Positions 35,712 to 50,170 of a DNA stretch of 64,000 bases are shown here, piece after piece (position 1 is the first letter of the stretch; each line of letters begins with the position of its first letter). The notes beneath the pieces are model-generated. The model made no database searches. It was not told where the DNA came from and saw nothing but the letters and a program-made list of their open reading frames with translations. Source of the stretch: Tachypleus tridentatus (Eukaryota; Arthropoda; Merostomata; Xiphosura; Limulidae); assembly GCF_004210375.1 (NCBI RefSeq), contig NC_134833.1, forward strand, positions 144,452,127-144,516,126, given 5' to 3'. The position numbers were made by a program, and so were the translations under genes.

Positions 35712-37183
35712 TTCTTAATATTTTCACATAACAATTTACTTCGTGCTGTTATTAATATTATTTGGTTTCTATTATTTTTTGCCTAATAACTTTTTCACTG
35801 TTTTATCATTACTATTTCAAAGCTTTTGATAACCGATGCTCGTAATGTAGTTAACAATAAATAGTTTTAACATTGATGCTTGAAATTAAGTCTATAACTT
35901 TCGATAGTTAATTATGGTGACATACATATCCACGTGATGAGTTTGTTGTTTCACTTTGATGAACGTGATTATTAAAGATCTGTTTCTGACCTCAAAATAA
36001 ACTTTCTATGTTTCAATGAGACATGCTTCGATTTTTCTTCACGAAACTTCCATGTGTTTATTTGTGCTTCATGTGTTTGTTTTTAGAAATTTACAGTAAA
36101 TAAAAAGAAATTATAGAAGAAGGAAAGACTTTCGTACTGTTAATTTTTTTTACGTTAGATATGGTTTAAACAAAAAGTAAACAACATTATATTTGAAACT
36201 TGTGTACGTTCATCTGCTTACAATTTTATAAAGTTTTATATAAACCATGAATTAAAAACAAAATCTTTATATTTCCAATTATTTGTTGCTGAGTCCGGAA
36301 AATATTTGCGGAATTTTTTAATTTTCCTTCGCTTGAATGTCTCTCATTGTATAATTTTCCCGAACTTACGATAAGCCATTCTTTATTGCTGCTATATGTG
36401 TTTAATTGTTCCCCAGTGGAAAAGCGGTATGTCTGCTGACTTACAACGCTAAAATATGAGTTTCGATAACCGTGGTTGACAGAGCGCAGGTAGCTCATTA
36501 GTTTGCTTGTGCTTAATTACAAACATTCAAAAATGTGATAGATCGTAAATACTGAAATGTTTCAAAAGTGTAGTTTGTTTTTAAGATGTCTCTTTTTGCC
36601 AACTACTCATTGTTGTTTGATATTAATATAAATCTATTATAGTAACTAATAAATCATATTGTATTTGTCGTCCAAAATATATTTCTTTCGAGTTTTAAAT
36701 CATAACATCATTTGTAACTGATCGTGTAAATAAGGTTATCGAAAGTACTCCAAACTTTTTCATCAACTTTCTCTGTGTACTTATGTTGTAACGTATATTC
36801 TGATTGAGAAGTATTTAAAATTAAAAAGAGAGTACTAATTTTAAAAGCAAAACTCTTCTGTTTCAATCGTTGTCATCACTTGAGGATAATTCCATTGTGC
36901 TGAACAAAATATTTTCTTAAAATCACCAAGTTTAATTCACTTACGTTTAATTTTAATTCAGTTGTACTTTAAACCTCCGACCATACATTGAGCGAAGAAT
37001 GAAGAGAGCTAATAAAGTAAAATAATGACTTTCAAAGGTCTCTAAACAACCATATAGGTGTCGCTTTTCTTTATTCTTCCTGGGATATTTTAACTCATTC
37101 TGTTATCGTTTTGTTCTAATTTTAGGTGTAAATTTTACAGCTTACAAAACATACAAATTAATGGCTCAGAATATATTTTTTAT
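35712..37183. other. Proximal 3' flank of copy 4 (non-coding)
   Basis: Collinear with 16796-18263, with only scattered differences. AATAAA near 35858. Confidence 0.7.
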
Positions 37184-37454
37184 GTGTTTTTTTAATTTCG
37201 CGCAAAGCTACACGAGAACAATCTTCGTTAACCGTTTCAAATTTTGCAATGTAAGACTAGAAGGAAGGAAGCTAGTTGTCACCACCTACTGCTAATTCAT
37301 GGGCGACTCTTTTACCAACAAATAGTGGGATTGACCGTCATACTATAACTCCCTTACTGCTGAAAGGGCGAGCATATTTGGTACAACGGGGATTCGAACC
37401 CGCGACCCTCAGATTACGAGTTGAACGCCTTAACCCACCTGGCCATGTTGCCTC
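37184..37454 (-). mobile_element. SINE (diverged), unit B copy
   Basis: Duplicate of 18264-18535. Confidence 0.88.
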
Positions 37455-37579
37455 TATTTTTTTATAACGATTCTTATCTAAAACTAAAAAAAATCTGTTC
37501 TTAAAATCATTGAACCAATTATTGTTGACAACGAATTCAGTAGGATTTCTATAATACTCAATTTTCAACCGTTTTAGAA

Positions 37580-37830
37580 CAAACATGATTTCAATAATAA
37601 TGAGTTTTAAATTATGTAAAATCGATTTGAACAAAATTAAGCTTTTAAACTTTGTAGATATGGTATCAATAACAGATAGTTTTCAATTTTTGAAACCATA
37701 ATGTCAGTAACATTTGTATTTAAACTTTGCATACTTGATTTTACTAACACTCAGGTTTCAAACTGTGCACAGTGAGTACAGTATAAATAATAACCAGTTT
37801 TTAAACTTTGTAGACATGTTAGGCTTATTA
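37580..37830. repeat. Degenerate ~40-55 bp tandem repeat (unit B)
   Basis: Duplicate of 18660-18925. Confidence 0.55.
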
Positions 37831-38169
37831 TAGTAAAATCAGACTTTAAATACGTATAGCAAGTTCAGTGCAACAAAGAATTACGTTGCTTTATGGTCAC
37901 TTAACACACAAAACTAGTGAAATAGTAAAATACAAAATTGCAAAAACAAAAGAGGATTCCAAGCATATACTTAAGGTTTAGTGTACGTTCAATATGGTGT
38001 AATGTTCCAAAATAGAATTTCGATAGGCATTGTAATTTTAAATAGTGTTTCTTCACGCTGTAAATATTGTTGGTATTTTATCCTTGAAAAACAATTACAC
38101 TTAAGCTGTGCAATAGTGTTTTTCTGGTGTATATTTTGTACTTGTGAAATATATAAATATATAAATATT

Positions 38170-39870
38170 TAAAACCCAGCCCTTATCATTCACATATGAT
38201 CAAGATTTTTCTTAAATCATAAAATAAAGTTTATTGAGGACAAAATACATTTTAATTCATGTTTGTTGTCCCATCCTCTAAACATAATTTCAAAATATGA
38301 GAAATGTAAATCCATTTCTCATCATTGATTCATCTATTAAGATTTTTTTGAAACTCACTGATAAAACAATCCATTCCATTTAATCATATTTAAAAAATAA
38401 AATTTTCGTAGCTGAGAACAGTTTCCCATTTGCCTATAATTATATTTATGTCTCCAATATAAATAATTCTCGATGTTAAGTATGACAGATGTTGATGAAT
38501 CAATATTATTGATTTCTTTTAAAATTTTAAACACATCAGTCAGATCTCCTCTGGTTTTTCTTTTTATCAATTTATGATCATAATCTCTCCTCATATGACA
38601 ATCCTTCCATCTGAGGTATCTATTACTTACCATCCTCTGAATATGTTCCAGCATTTTAATGTCCTTCATATGGTAAGTAGCCTAAGACTAAAAATATTTA
38701 ATCAAATTTGACCTAATCAGTGACCTCTAAGGTCTAAATCCTATTTGTCTTATCACCACCAAAAGCACACTGCTTAAATGACTTCAGAACTAATCAACAA
38801 TTACATCAAGGTCACTTCTTTTATGACAATGTTAAGATTATTCTCAAATTATACTTACAATTAAAATTATTATAGGCTTGGCATGGCTGTGTGGTTAAGA
38901 CGATCGACTCGTAATCTGAAGGTTGCTGTTCGAATCCTTGGCACACCAAACGTTCTCGCCCTTTCAGCTGTGGGTGCGTTATAATCTCACGGAAATCCTA
39001 TTTATTGGTAAATAACTTGGGTGGTGATGACTCGCTGCCTTCTCTCTTGTTTTACATTGCAAAGTTATGAATGGTGAGCGCAGATAGCTCTCTTATAGGT
39101 TTGCACAAAATCCAAAAAGAAGGAAACAAATTATTTTTACCTACATGCATAATGTTACTTTTATTATGATTACAGTTAATATTCCATTTATTTGCTCATC
39201 TCAATAAATGATCTAAACTATTTTTCACACCATCAATATCCTCTCCAAATATAGCAATACTCAAAACTTTGACATCATTAACAAATTCAGGTAATATTTT
39301 TATTTCATCAACATTCCTTCTCGTACCTCATTAAGGTAAATCGAAAACGGGAATGATTCGAAGACTGACATTCATCCAGTTTAACTAAACACCATTCTAA
39401 TAACACTCTTTCACCTAGACACCCTTCTGACCAATTAGTTTACTTATCTCCCATATCTAACGAAATAAATTTTTTACAAGCCTTTTACGTTTCACCTTGT
39501 CAAATGCTTTCTAAAATTCCAGACACCAAATCTATATCCTTAACCTCATCCACCTGAGAAGCAACGTTTAAAAAGAATGTCTGAAAGTTTGCAACACGAG
39601 ATTTTCTCTCAGTGAAAATATGTATATTCTCCAATAACGTTCTAAAGTTCATAACATGTTTTATTACAATCTTTCAGCCAGTCGTTTCCTGGTACATCTT
39701 TCTTTGTATTATTTGACCAACGTTCCTGGTATTCAATACTATTATAAAAGTCTCGTGCTACCAGTCAATTCATAATTCTAATATTTGTGACACTTTTCTT
39801 TAATTTTATTTCTCATATCCTGTGTTAGCCAACCTGGTGTGTTACTTGCAGCTGTGCTTATCGTTCTATA
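38170..39870 (-). mobile_element. CR1/L2-like retrotransposon remnant, unit B copy
   Basis: Duplicate of 19255-21030. The post-RT segment TRGDLTDVFKILKEINNIDS lies at about 38490-38560, preceded in reading order by MLEHIQRMVSNRYLRWKDCH near 38595-38655. The RT part is decayed as in unit A. The host SINE insertion is at 38874-39127. Confidence 0.85.
38874..39127 (+). mobile_element. SINE in the retrotransposon remnant, unit B copy
   Basis: Duplicate of 19982-20235. It lacks the following 51-bp tandem duplication. Confidence 0.9.
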
Positions 39871-42800
39871 AATAAAATATATAAACACGATTTAAGGAAT
39901 GTAAGGTAAGTTGAGCTAAAGTTGGCAAGGTAAGTCCATCTGGTTGCTCTCCCTCAACAGAGAAGTTCTAGAATAGAAATGGTTGTGCATGAACTGTAGA
40001 GGTTTTAAAGACAACAAACTTCTATTAACATGACTTTTTTATTTAACACGTTGTATTGCACTTAGAATAAAACATAGAAACAAGTCCAATAAACAAGAGA
40101 TTTTTAAGAATTTCTCTTCGTTTCAAATACACGTATTTAATTAACACAATCTGTCTAAACACGTAAGGCATCATCATCAGCTGTTAACTTTCTTTGACGA
40201 CATAAAAATGACTGAGTTTAATATTTATATGGAAAAAGTTGATAGTCCACAGTGAATTATAGTTTATCTTAATTTTTAATTATTGATAAATGAAAGTGTA
40301 TATTCTGAGAAAAAAACATTTCTAACAGGATCATTGTATATCATAATATAATGTGTTATACTAGTCAACAAATTCTGACATCAATAACTAATACAAAAGG
40401 TCGAAGTCATATTTTTATTTTATGGTACTTTTGGGAATCAGCCTGAAAATTAACACAATTCTTTATTTGAATGTTTTTATGGTGCAGTGATCACCATAAA
40501 AATTATTTTATTTAGGTGCTAATTAATCTTAAATCACCTAGTGAGGTGAAGAGAAACTAAAGCTTGTAACCTAAATTTTCACCCACAACGAACTGGTATC
40601 ATTCCATACACGTAACACAGGGGTATTATTAATATTTATTTATTTCCAAAAATTATTTGTTAGTGTACATTAGTGTGTTTCGTGTAAAAATTGTGTACCT
40701 ATAATAAATAAATATATGTATATTCCTCACAATGAGAGATAATTTTCCTTACTAAATAAGGTCGAAATTCATTCCATAAAATGAATTTAATTTTCAAACA
40801 CCATAACAAAAATCGTATAATATGATTAAAAGTCAAATAACTTTCATTGTGTATCTGTTTTGTTACAGTGCAATTTTTTGTGAAGCAATAACATTTAAAA
40901 ATCTAAGTATAATAAGGTTTAGAGAACATAAGTGGATCCTGAAATGTTAGTTTAGTTTTATATGAAGCAAAAAAGAAGATGAACATATAATAAAAGAGCA
41001 CATGATTGACAAAAAACTTTCTGATACATGAAAAATATCCGTCTGTTCACCTGCACCATCCTAAATACGTTACATAAATCCTTCTAAAAATTATACTGTT
41101 TGAGATATATACAAAATAACTGAAAGAGATTAATGACACTAATGTATAGCTCTAGTCATATTTACCATAATATAGATAAGTATCGTTAAATATAGTAAAG
41201 TAACTGAAAAGTGTTGAACAAAAGAGGATTATTGGAAGGATGCTGGGGTGATATTTATAGGTATAATGAACACTTTAATACTGCATAATCATCACTACTT
41301 CTATCACATCAGTCCTTTAGTTATCATTAGTTCAAATACCTCTGGTTTAGTTGAACATCCAGAGCAGGTGAGAAGAGTGTTGATAAATAAATATATACAA
41401 CATGTAACAACTAAATAGAAAATTTAAATAATAGTCACTTTGGACTATCATGCGTTCATCATAGTTTGGGATTTTGGAAAAGCTCTAGCATAAACATTGT
41501 TATGTAGCCACATTTATTGAAATAAATAAATATTGAAAATATTTCTTTGTCAGTTATACGTGTATTGTCACTTATACGAAACTTCGGTTGGCTCTAGTTT
41601 TGAAATCACTGATTTAATCTGTCGAATGTTTATACATTTATTTTCTAAAAAGCATCAGCCACCTAATTAAACTTGCTTAACGCACATATAGCATAGACAC
41701 AGAATTTTAAATTTAACACTACCTAACATATATTTAACATATCTAATATATGTGTGTTCATTTTTATACTGCAAAAATGTATAAATTAGAGGGACGGCAA
41801 TGTATCGTTCCAGCCTATGAAACATATATTATTTTTCAGAATATCTGGAACGGTATTTAACGTTCAATCAGTGTACAGACGATTACAATTTGACATTAAC
41901 TGTAGGTTCATTATTATACATAAAATCAACATTCGAATATCTGTTTCATAAGAGTTAAACACTAAAAATTGTTTTCCATTTTCAGGTTTATACTACTCTT
42001 CTGTGAAACAATGTCTCTTCAATAATATGGAACAACTAATATTATATTTTATTTCCCACGTAAATTCTGAAGAGTTATTTTATGTTGTCTACAGATGGAA
42101 ATTCAACTACCGCCGACTCGCTGTTTCCAGATGATGCATGTAGGTTATATAATGTGATGTGTTACTTATATGAATGAATCACTTTGTATGCGTACATTAT
42201 ATCATATTGTCAGCTTCAACTTGAATGACATCATCAGAGATCCTCTCGACTAACGTTATCACCACTTCTTATCACACAACCTCTGCATTTTTCTTTTCAA
42301 AGAGCTCATATTGCCAATACACGTTTTCGTGCACCTGTTTGTCTTTAACAATAAAATATTCGTTACCTCTAACTTAAGTTTTTCTCTTTCACTGACAGCA
42401 GAAACTAAAAACATTTTTCATTTCTACTTTTACGTATTATAGTTTATCTTGAGCGAGTCTCTAATTTATTATTTTAGGTATTCTGATGACAAATATCCTG
42501 AAACTAAGTTAAATTTTATTTTAATGTTGAATTTAATTAAATTTGAAGATGTAGTAATTAATGATGTCTGCCAACAATATTAATACACACAGTTTTCTTT
42601 CTTAACACATGTATATTTTAATATGTTAGTGATAACATAATTTACAATAATTGTCTTCCCAAACAGTTGTTAGAGATAACGATTTGATAAAGAAAAATCT
42701 TACAAACTAACAAAAACAAATGAGTGTTCAATGTGGTTTGAAAATTAATTCGATTTGATATCGGTACACTTTACATAACAGGTAAATATGAACCTCTTTT

Positions 42801-44352
42801 CTGTTTGCACGTCAGATTTTCACCGCTAAAAGTATCTAATATTTAAGTAGAAATACTAACGTTTCATGATAATTCGCTGAGTTTAAATACTTTGTAATTG
42901 TTTGAAACATACAAATGTTTCTGGTCAGTATTTGTTGTTTTCCGATTAATAAACTTTATTCATAACTATAGCTCCCGACGCTTGTAGTATAGAAACCGTA
43001 GCAAATCAACAGTATACACGTTGCATTAGATACCACTTATAAGTTTGAGAGGAAATTTTCTAGAAATTTCAGCTAATTCATCAATATTGTTATTTACGTG
43101 CATATATACATTGTTGATTCTTACATTCGAGAATCTTCTACAAATTTAGCGAACAGGAGGGAATGTCACAATACACGTTTAACAATGAAGAAATAGAAGA
43201 GGCAATATTTGAAGGATTATTATTGTATTGAAAATAAGCTCAGAATCTTTCCTATCAATTTAACCGTGTCCAACTAATTACATTTAGTTATTTAATATTG
43301 GTGTTTTTTTATGTAAGAACTATACATAAAACTAAACTAATAACAGATTTTATCTAATTAAATATATTACATTTTCACATATCTCACAATTCATTGATAT
43401 AAACTATAACATAATTAGAACATTGAATGGAACTATTGAAATTTCATCGTTTGCATATCTATTTCCTTCACTTCTCTGTCAAACATAGATAACTCTTCAC
43501 TGTAGTGTTTTTTAATTGGTTTTCCGAATCAGTTTAAATGTCAGATTTAATAACAACTTTTCTTTACCAACCGGTAGATGGACAATTTATATATGTTTTT
43601 CTGAGATATAAAATATACACATCAAAAACTCTATACACAACATAAATATTATTGTTTTCCAAGGACAGAATATAAACAATGTTAGAGCGTGAAGAGAAAC
43701 TATTACAATATTAAAATTCTTATCGAAACTCCAGCCTGGAACATCCCACTTCGTACTTGGATATGATAACAACTATACCATATGTAAGTGTAAACTTAGA
43801 ATCATAATTCATTTTTATAATTTTGTTTCTTTACTAGTTTATGTGTTTTAAATAAGCGTAAAGCTACATCATTGTCTATTTGTATCCTAGCCTACAACAG
43901 CCATGTTTTTAGTATCAAAAGCCTTTCGTGTTTGCAAAGTTTCAAAACTGGATATTATTGAAATTATGTTTATACTGCTACTGCATAGTTTACAACCTGG
44001 ATGTTATTAAAACCATGTTTGATCTACAACAATTAAAACAATGTTACTGAAAACATATCTGATCTATAAACAGTTTAAAAAATGAGTATTATTGAAACAT
44101 ACTTGCTTTGAATCGTTCGTTATATAAAACACGATAGAAAGATATTTTAATAATATCCATCGAAAATAATATACTTAGCTTCAAGCATTAGTGTTAAAAC
44201 TATTTATTGTGAACTACATTACGAGCAACGGTTATTAAAAGCTTTGAAATAAAAATAATAAAACAGTGAAAAAGTTATTATTCAAAAAATAATAGAAACC
44301 AAATAATATTAATAACAGGACGAAGTAAATTATTATGTTAAAATATTAAGAA
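39871..44352. other. Long non-coding stretch between copies 4 and 5
   Basis: Collinear with 21000-25800. A short insertion near 41065-41115 and other indels distinguish it. The degenerate tandem repeat is at about 43925-44110. Nothing is recognised in 40100-43150. Confidence 0.6.
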
Positions 44353-45274
44353 CTAATTCACATTCTTTAATGTTGTTAGAAGAACACCAACAAAAATTAA
44401 AACAGCGCCAAAAATACTGTACCATTTGGCGATGGTATTTAATATGAAAATATCGAATAAAAAGGCTGTAATTATATTTAGACTTTGAGCAACAGACACT
44501 GGTCCAGCATTTTCCACTTGTAAGGCTGTTGTGGTGAGGAGTTGATTCAGCATCATAAAGAGGCCAAAACTCACAACAAGAACACTGTTTATGCCACAAG
44601 ATGATATTTGAACTTCTTCGAAGAACAACAATAGAAAAGTCCCACAACAAGGCTAAAAATAGACATCATGGCGGACACAACTTGAGGTGGTGATTTTTGA
44701 AGTTTACGGGCCATTTTATAGCAACAAGCTTTCAAAAGACACGCAGAAAATCCAACCGTAATTCCTTTCCACCGATTATCTACGTCATGAATATCTTGAA
44801 ACGTTCCTACGATAAACGTTGGTTTGATAATCAAAATAATGCCCGTCATCGTCAGCATTAAGACGAATACATTGTAAGCCCTACAAGGTTCTCTCAAAAC
44901 CAAGTAAGCAAGCAAACTAATGAACACTGGAGAAGAGGAATAGATTGTGTAAGCATCCGCAAGAGGGAGCCAATGAAAACAGTATATCATTAGGGCTTTT
45001 ACTATTCCATCAAATAAAGCTCTAAAAAACAAAATAATTCTTTCTCCTTTTTCTCCGAAGTAATTGGCTTTCGAATAAATAATAAAAACATTATAAATTC
45101 CCCACTGGATAAGAGCTTGAGTTACAAGAAACTAGGCCGGACTAATTTCTGACACCAGCTTCAAATTCAGGATCGCCAGAGAATACATGAATCCTGATGT
45201 CATTCCCAAAATAATTCCAATTCCAGGAACAGTCTTGAACTTCTTAAACTGAATGTCTGGTCAGAAGTTTTCAT
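44353..45274 (-). pseudogene. SLC35G1-like transporter, copy 5 (dead)
   Basis: The tandem-duplicate partner of intact copy 3, with very high identity. A 1-nt deletion near 45247 (TTCTTAAACTG for TTCTTAAAACTG) breaks the N-terminal frame. A Gln codon is TAG at about 45134. A 1-nt deletion near 44640 shifts the frame in helix 7. The mid segment FFRALFDGIVKALMIYCFHW and the C-terminal 92 codons are still open. Damage occurred after the tandem duplication, because copy 3 has none of it. Confidence 0.92.
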
Positions 45275-46325
45275 GTCCACAGTTGTATGTCGACAAAGAT
45301 GCTGCGAATAAAAGTTAATGTAGTAATTTTTGTCTTGATTATCTCTTAAAACATCTTATTAAGAATATAAAGCATTAGATTTATCAAATCTTATTTTAAT
45401 AAATCTTTCTAAAACTTAAAAATGACTACTTTACAGATTGTTCCAAATTTTTATTCTATAAACGAGTGTAATATGATCTTCAGTGTAATAATACAAGCAT
45501 ATCATGTATTACATTTCTTTACATATATGTGTTTTAAACAATTTTTTATCAATAGTTTCTAACCAAGATAAAGGTAACTATAAAGACAGAACTAAAAACG
45601 TAACGTACAATTTAACAAATTTAATAATTATAACAGTCTTTTCAGATGAACGTAATGGCATAAGTTAAACAAAAGATATTTTAAAATTCATGAAAGATAA
45701 AACGATTTATTCATCAACGATTTTGTTGGCAGTTATTACAAAACACGTTTACAGAGGTTTGTCTACCTTAGGATATTTATCTTAGTTCTAAACCCATATA
45801 ACAAGTCAACAATGAAACATGATCTACATAATTATAAAGTGTGATAACATTAGTTTTAAGATCTACAGTAAGATTATTATGAATAGTATTGTAGCTAATG
45901 TTGTAAAAACAAACCAAATTTAAAGAAAAATGGAGTGTGTCATTACGTTAGTAGCTTGAACATTTTCTTTGTTCCTATGTGTTTACAGGGTTTCTCCATT
46001 AAATTAAATATTACTGGTTTCAGAGATGAGGTATAAATTTCTAATTGAATTAAATTATGAAGATAATATTTCAAATATTATGAGAGAAATTTATTTATTT
46101 TAGAAATTTTCATTCAGTATAAAAACTAATTTCATGAAACATTTATAAAGGTTTTTAAAACCACAATAGTTCCTTAGACACCACATGATCTACTAAGCTA
46201 AATAAGTTTCATCCATAACGTGAAACGAGAACAAAAACTGTCCATTTTGCTTTTAAGGTCCAAACATTAACGAACTTAATAATATGACAGTTTTGTAGAA
46301 ATAAGTTACCAGATGATTAATTTAA
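45275..46325. other. 5' flank of copy 5 (non-coding)
   Basis: Collinear with 26741-27704. It then continues about 85 bp further into left-arm sequence that unit A has lost. The empty hAT site is near 45785. Confidence 0.7.
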
Positions 46326-47480
46326 TGTAGGAGCTTGTCACGTGAATTCTATGAATATACCACGATGAAGACAAACTTCATGTTCAACAATCACAACTAT
46401 ATACAAACAAATCGTCTAAGCATGGGCAACCCAGTATCACCGGTTCTAACCAATACTTTTGTGACACAAGTTGAAACACATGCAATTAACACAGCATTAC
46501 AACCACCACTATACTGGTTCACATATATAGATGACACGGTTGCGGGATTTAGATCTACAGAACACACACTTAATTTTTTCAATCACATTAACTCTATACA
46601 TCCCAACATTGACTTCAGATGTGAACAAAAAGAAAGCAGTCAAAGAACATTTCTTAACCTCAAAATTACAAGAACCGACACACAATTTATAACATAAATC
46701 TACCGAACAATATCACTCATACTGGACTATACATTCCTTGGGATCCAGCAAATGAAACAAAACAAAAACACAACTTACTAAGAAACCAAATAAACACAGC
46801 CATAAAACTATATTCACCAGAAAAAATTAACGATGAATTAGACAAAATAAAACAATACTTCATCAACATCAATAAGTTTCCTCGACAAACCGTAGAAAAC
46901 ATCATACGAACACACCTAGACAGGAAGCAAAATTAACCAACAAATATAAATATATCTGAAGAATTAAAAAATCACGAAACCATATACTGCTGTATATCAT
47001 ATATTCCCGACATCACCAGAAAGATATGCAACATTTGGCAAAAACTAGTAACAAAATATGACGTTCCAGTTAATACCAAATTTATTCAAAAACCAGGCAT
47101 AAAACTGAGGTCTATACTATGTAAAACTACACTGACAAACACCACACCAACATTATTTATAAAATACAATGTGATAACTGCTACGACTTCTATATTGGAG
47201 AAACAAGTGGAAAAATAGAAACCAGATATTAAAAATAATATAATAAATAATATAAAATTACATATTCAAACATCTAACACCACCCTCCACATTCCGACAC
47301 TCAGTCACACAATCCCTTTCAAACTTGTGGTCAACTTCCGGTCAGTTACCTCTTTCTTTCTTTGTGAACCTGACGATGACCGAAAAAAAGTTGTTCGCTC
47401 CCCTACGTAAAATATTTTCTCAACCCAAACGAGCCATTTTTACATATATATTTTTCTCTACAATTGGGTTTTCTCGACAG
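46326..47480 (+). mobile_element. Penelope-like retroelement remnant, unit B copy
   Basis: It keeps more RT than unit A: MSREFYEYTTMKTNFMFNNH, then RLSMGNPVSPVLTNTF (the SxGxPxSP box) and TYIDDTVAGF (the YxDD box, YIDD). A 120-codon open stretch spans 46335-46697. After a frameshift it runs into INDELDKIKQYF and onward and the start of the endonuclease. A deletion at about 47229 (between ACCAGAT and ATTAAAAATA) removes the GIY-YIG core, including the position of unit A's SINE. The tail with the hammerhead-like fragment follows. Confidence 0.87.
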
Positions 47481-48339
47481 TACTGAAAAAAAAAATTCTC
47501 GATTGATAACTGTAGATCACAAAAGATAGTAATGAAAGAAAACAACTGACCAACTTCCTAACCGTCTGTGTCTATAAAGGAATTCCAAGATTAGGGGTCA
47601 CGTAGTCGTTTGTTGAACAGTTTTTTTTATTTCTCCCGGAACACAATGTTAAAATGAAGAGGACACTTGAAGAGGTAGAAACTAGTTACTTAGATATGAA
47701 ACAGTTGACACTTCGTTCCGTTCAGTATTGTTTTATACATTTATGACAGATAGGCTGCAGTGAAATTGTTTTCATTTTCCTGTCTTTCTTAACTAAGAAA
47801 TGAAAATTATAAATTCATATGACACCAGGAGAGTTAAACGTATGAATAAAAGTAAAGATATGTCAACTAACCTGGTTCAGAGCTGTGTGTCGCACACTTC
47901 GGATGCTTTAAGCATAAGTCGAATGTAAATGTTAAACTGAGTTCCACCAAATTCATACTGTTCAGATGAAGGTTATCATTGTACGTGTATAACTTTGAAA
48001 CAGCAGTTGAAAACTGCGCAATTCACTGCCATGTCTTAGAGCTGAACGGGACTGTTAATCTAAATAAATGATAACTGTATCTGAACTAGCAGAAACAGTT
48101 GTGCTGTAGCTCGGAAAATGCCAGCAAGAAATGCATCTGTGTGGTGTTTACATTAGTGAGTTACAATTTAATAAAAAATTGAAATGTATTCATTATTTTG
48201 GCTTCTCATAAAATGAGAGTTTAGTACCTAAATTGAGTAAAATAAAAAATTGGGGGGAATAAGTTTTTCTAATTCACCAATAGAACACAGCGTGCTATAA
48301 AATACGCAGCAAATAATGATCCTATTGTATTTTGTCTTT
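47481..48339. other. Spacer-homologous non-coding DNA (unit B)
   Basis: Duplicate of 29191-30059, matching the 13041-13700 spacer in direct orientation. Confidence 0.65.
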
Positions 48340-50170
48340 TTGGCAACCTTTAGATGTGGATTCCTGTACATGGTGAGGGGACTTCCCATAGAAAGTTCTG
48401 CTTCCTTTAGTTTATCTCCCTTGGGTTTGCGTGGCGACCCCTGAAGAGTGAGGACAGGATCCTGGTGATTGAGGGGCTCAACCCTAAGACACCACTTTTC
48501 CCATGAATTCCTGTAGATGGGCAGCCATGAGGTGCTCCCCCCACGGTCACTCCTCTGGTCCATTTGGAGCTAGTGTCAACCAAGTACCAGTGTTGGATGT
48601 TCTCCACAGCAAATGGTTTATACTTCTTCCTTTCTAAAACCGTTTGCCAACAGTTTTGCTGCCAACGGAGTATTCACTTAGATCATGAACTCCGTATCTG
48701 TGAAGTTGTGTTACACGTGGTCCCTGAGACAAAGTTCTTAGAGCTTATCTTTGACTGTAAACATAATTTTATACCACATACCAAGCAGCTACGAGTAAAA
48801 TATACAAAAGCTCTGAACATCCTTCGTGTTCTCTCTTACATCACTTGTGGAGCGTATCGACGTTCTATGCTAAAGATATCTCGTGTTCTTATTCGATCAA
48901 AACTAGACTACAAGTCACTGGTTTATGTTTCAGCCAAGACCTCGACTTTGAAGATGCTGGACCCCATTCATAATCAGGGGCATTCCGCATTCCCCAGTTC
49001 AGAGCTCGTATATAGAGTCTCATGAACTTTCTCTCCGCCTTTGTCATTTGCAACTGTTTTTGTGTATGCTTCGAAACTTTGTTCCTTACCATAGCAACTC
49101 ACCTGGGGTTGTGTTTTCCTTCCTCAGTGGGTCATGCTTTTCCAGAACAGAGGACCTGACATTTTGTCTTCGTATTCAGGCACATTTGGATGAATTAGGT
49201 CTGTCGTTGGATAACGTTGTTGTATTCACTGGTCAGCACTTCTCACCATGGCTTCTAACAGTCCCCAAATGTGACCTATCTGTAAATTATCTGAGAAAAG
49301 CAGACACTCTCGACTGTAAATACTGTCTGTTATTTGCGGAACATCTTTCGAACCATCCTTCCCTAACTCTTTATACAGATGGGTCAAAATCAGGTGACTG
49401 TGTGGGCTCTGCCATGGTTTGTTGTGGTTCGATAGTTGCATGCAAAATGACCTCTACAGCTTCTGTGTTCACTGCTGAACTGTACGCTATTTGTCTTGCC
49501 CTGGAGCACCTATAAGCTAAGCAGTACTCAAACTGTACTATTTATACTGACTGGCTTAGTTCTCTACTTTCCTGGAGTCGCTTCACTTTAGTTCATACCT
49601 TGTTCTCGCCGATATTTAAAACCGACTGGCCTATTTCTCTTTACTTTTACTTCTAACCAGTTCTTCTGAATACCAGGCCACTTGAGTGTTGGCGGAAAAT
49701 AGCTCGTCAACACCGCAGCTAAATTTGTCTGCTCTGTCGCTATCAAGCCGTTCTTGTTCCATACATGAACTATGGTTCTGTGTTGAAGCCTCGGCACTGT
49801 ATCAGTTGGAAGTGGAAAACGTGAAAACAATTTTTTCCAGATAGAACCCTGTATTGGACTTTGACCGTCTTGTTTCCGTAACGATCAGAAAGAGGAAGTT
49901 GTCTTAACTAGACAACGCATTGGTCACAGTTTTTAACTCATAGTTCTTTTATCTGGGACTGATGCACCAATGTGTATTCTATGTAAACATTCAGGTAACA
50001 ATAAGCCACATTTTACTGTCATGTCGTCGTTATGACTCTCAACAACGGCACCATTTTAGACATGTTTCGCCCTGAGGTTTATCCCTGACGCTGGATAATA
50101 CAATGTGTACTTAGATAGTTTTGATTTTGCATCAATGTCTACATATATACTTTAGGAAGAGACCATAAAA
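48340..50170 (+). mobile_element. Jockey/I-type retrotransposon remnant with RNase H, unit B copy
   Basis: It reads FSTANGLYFFLSKTVCQQFC (about 48600), VVPETKFLELIFDCKHNF (about 48720), and ISRVLIRSKLDYKSLVYVSA (about 48880), the RT thumb typical of the Jockey group. RNase H follows: LTLYTDGSKSGDCVGSAMVC (catalytic Asp, about 49370), FTAELYAICLALEHL (Glu) and IYTDWLSSL. A GAA-to-TAA stop lies at 49513, where unit A keeps GAA. The final Asp of RNase H is Asn. The RT N-terminus and endonuclease are absent and two or more frameshifts occur, so it is dead. Confidence 0.88.

Noticed and set aside
37276..37634. ORFs within and beside the SINE at 37184
   Set aside because: Translation runs through SINE sequence in both directions. 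Similar spurious ORFs occur at 18419, 28710 and 60530.
49048..49441. ORFs on the minus strand opposite the RNase H region
   Set aside because: Shadow frames of the retrotransposon on the plus strand, where the RNase H motifs are clear.
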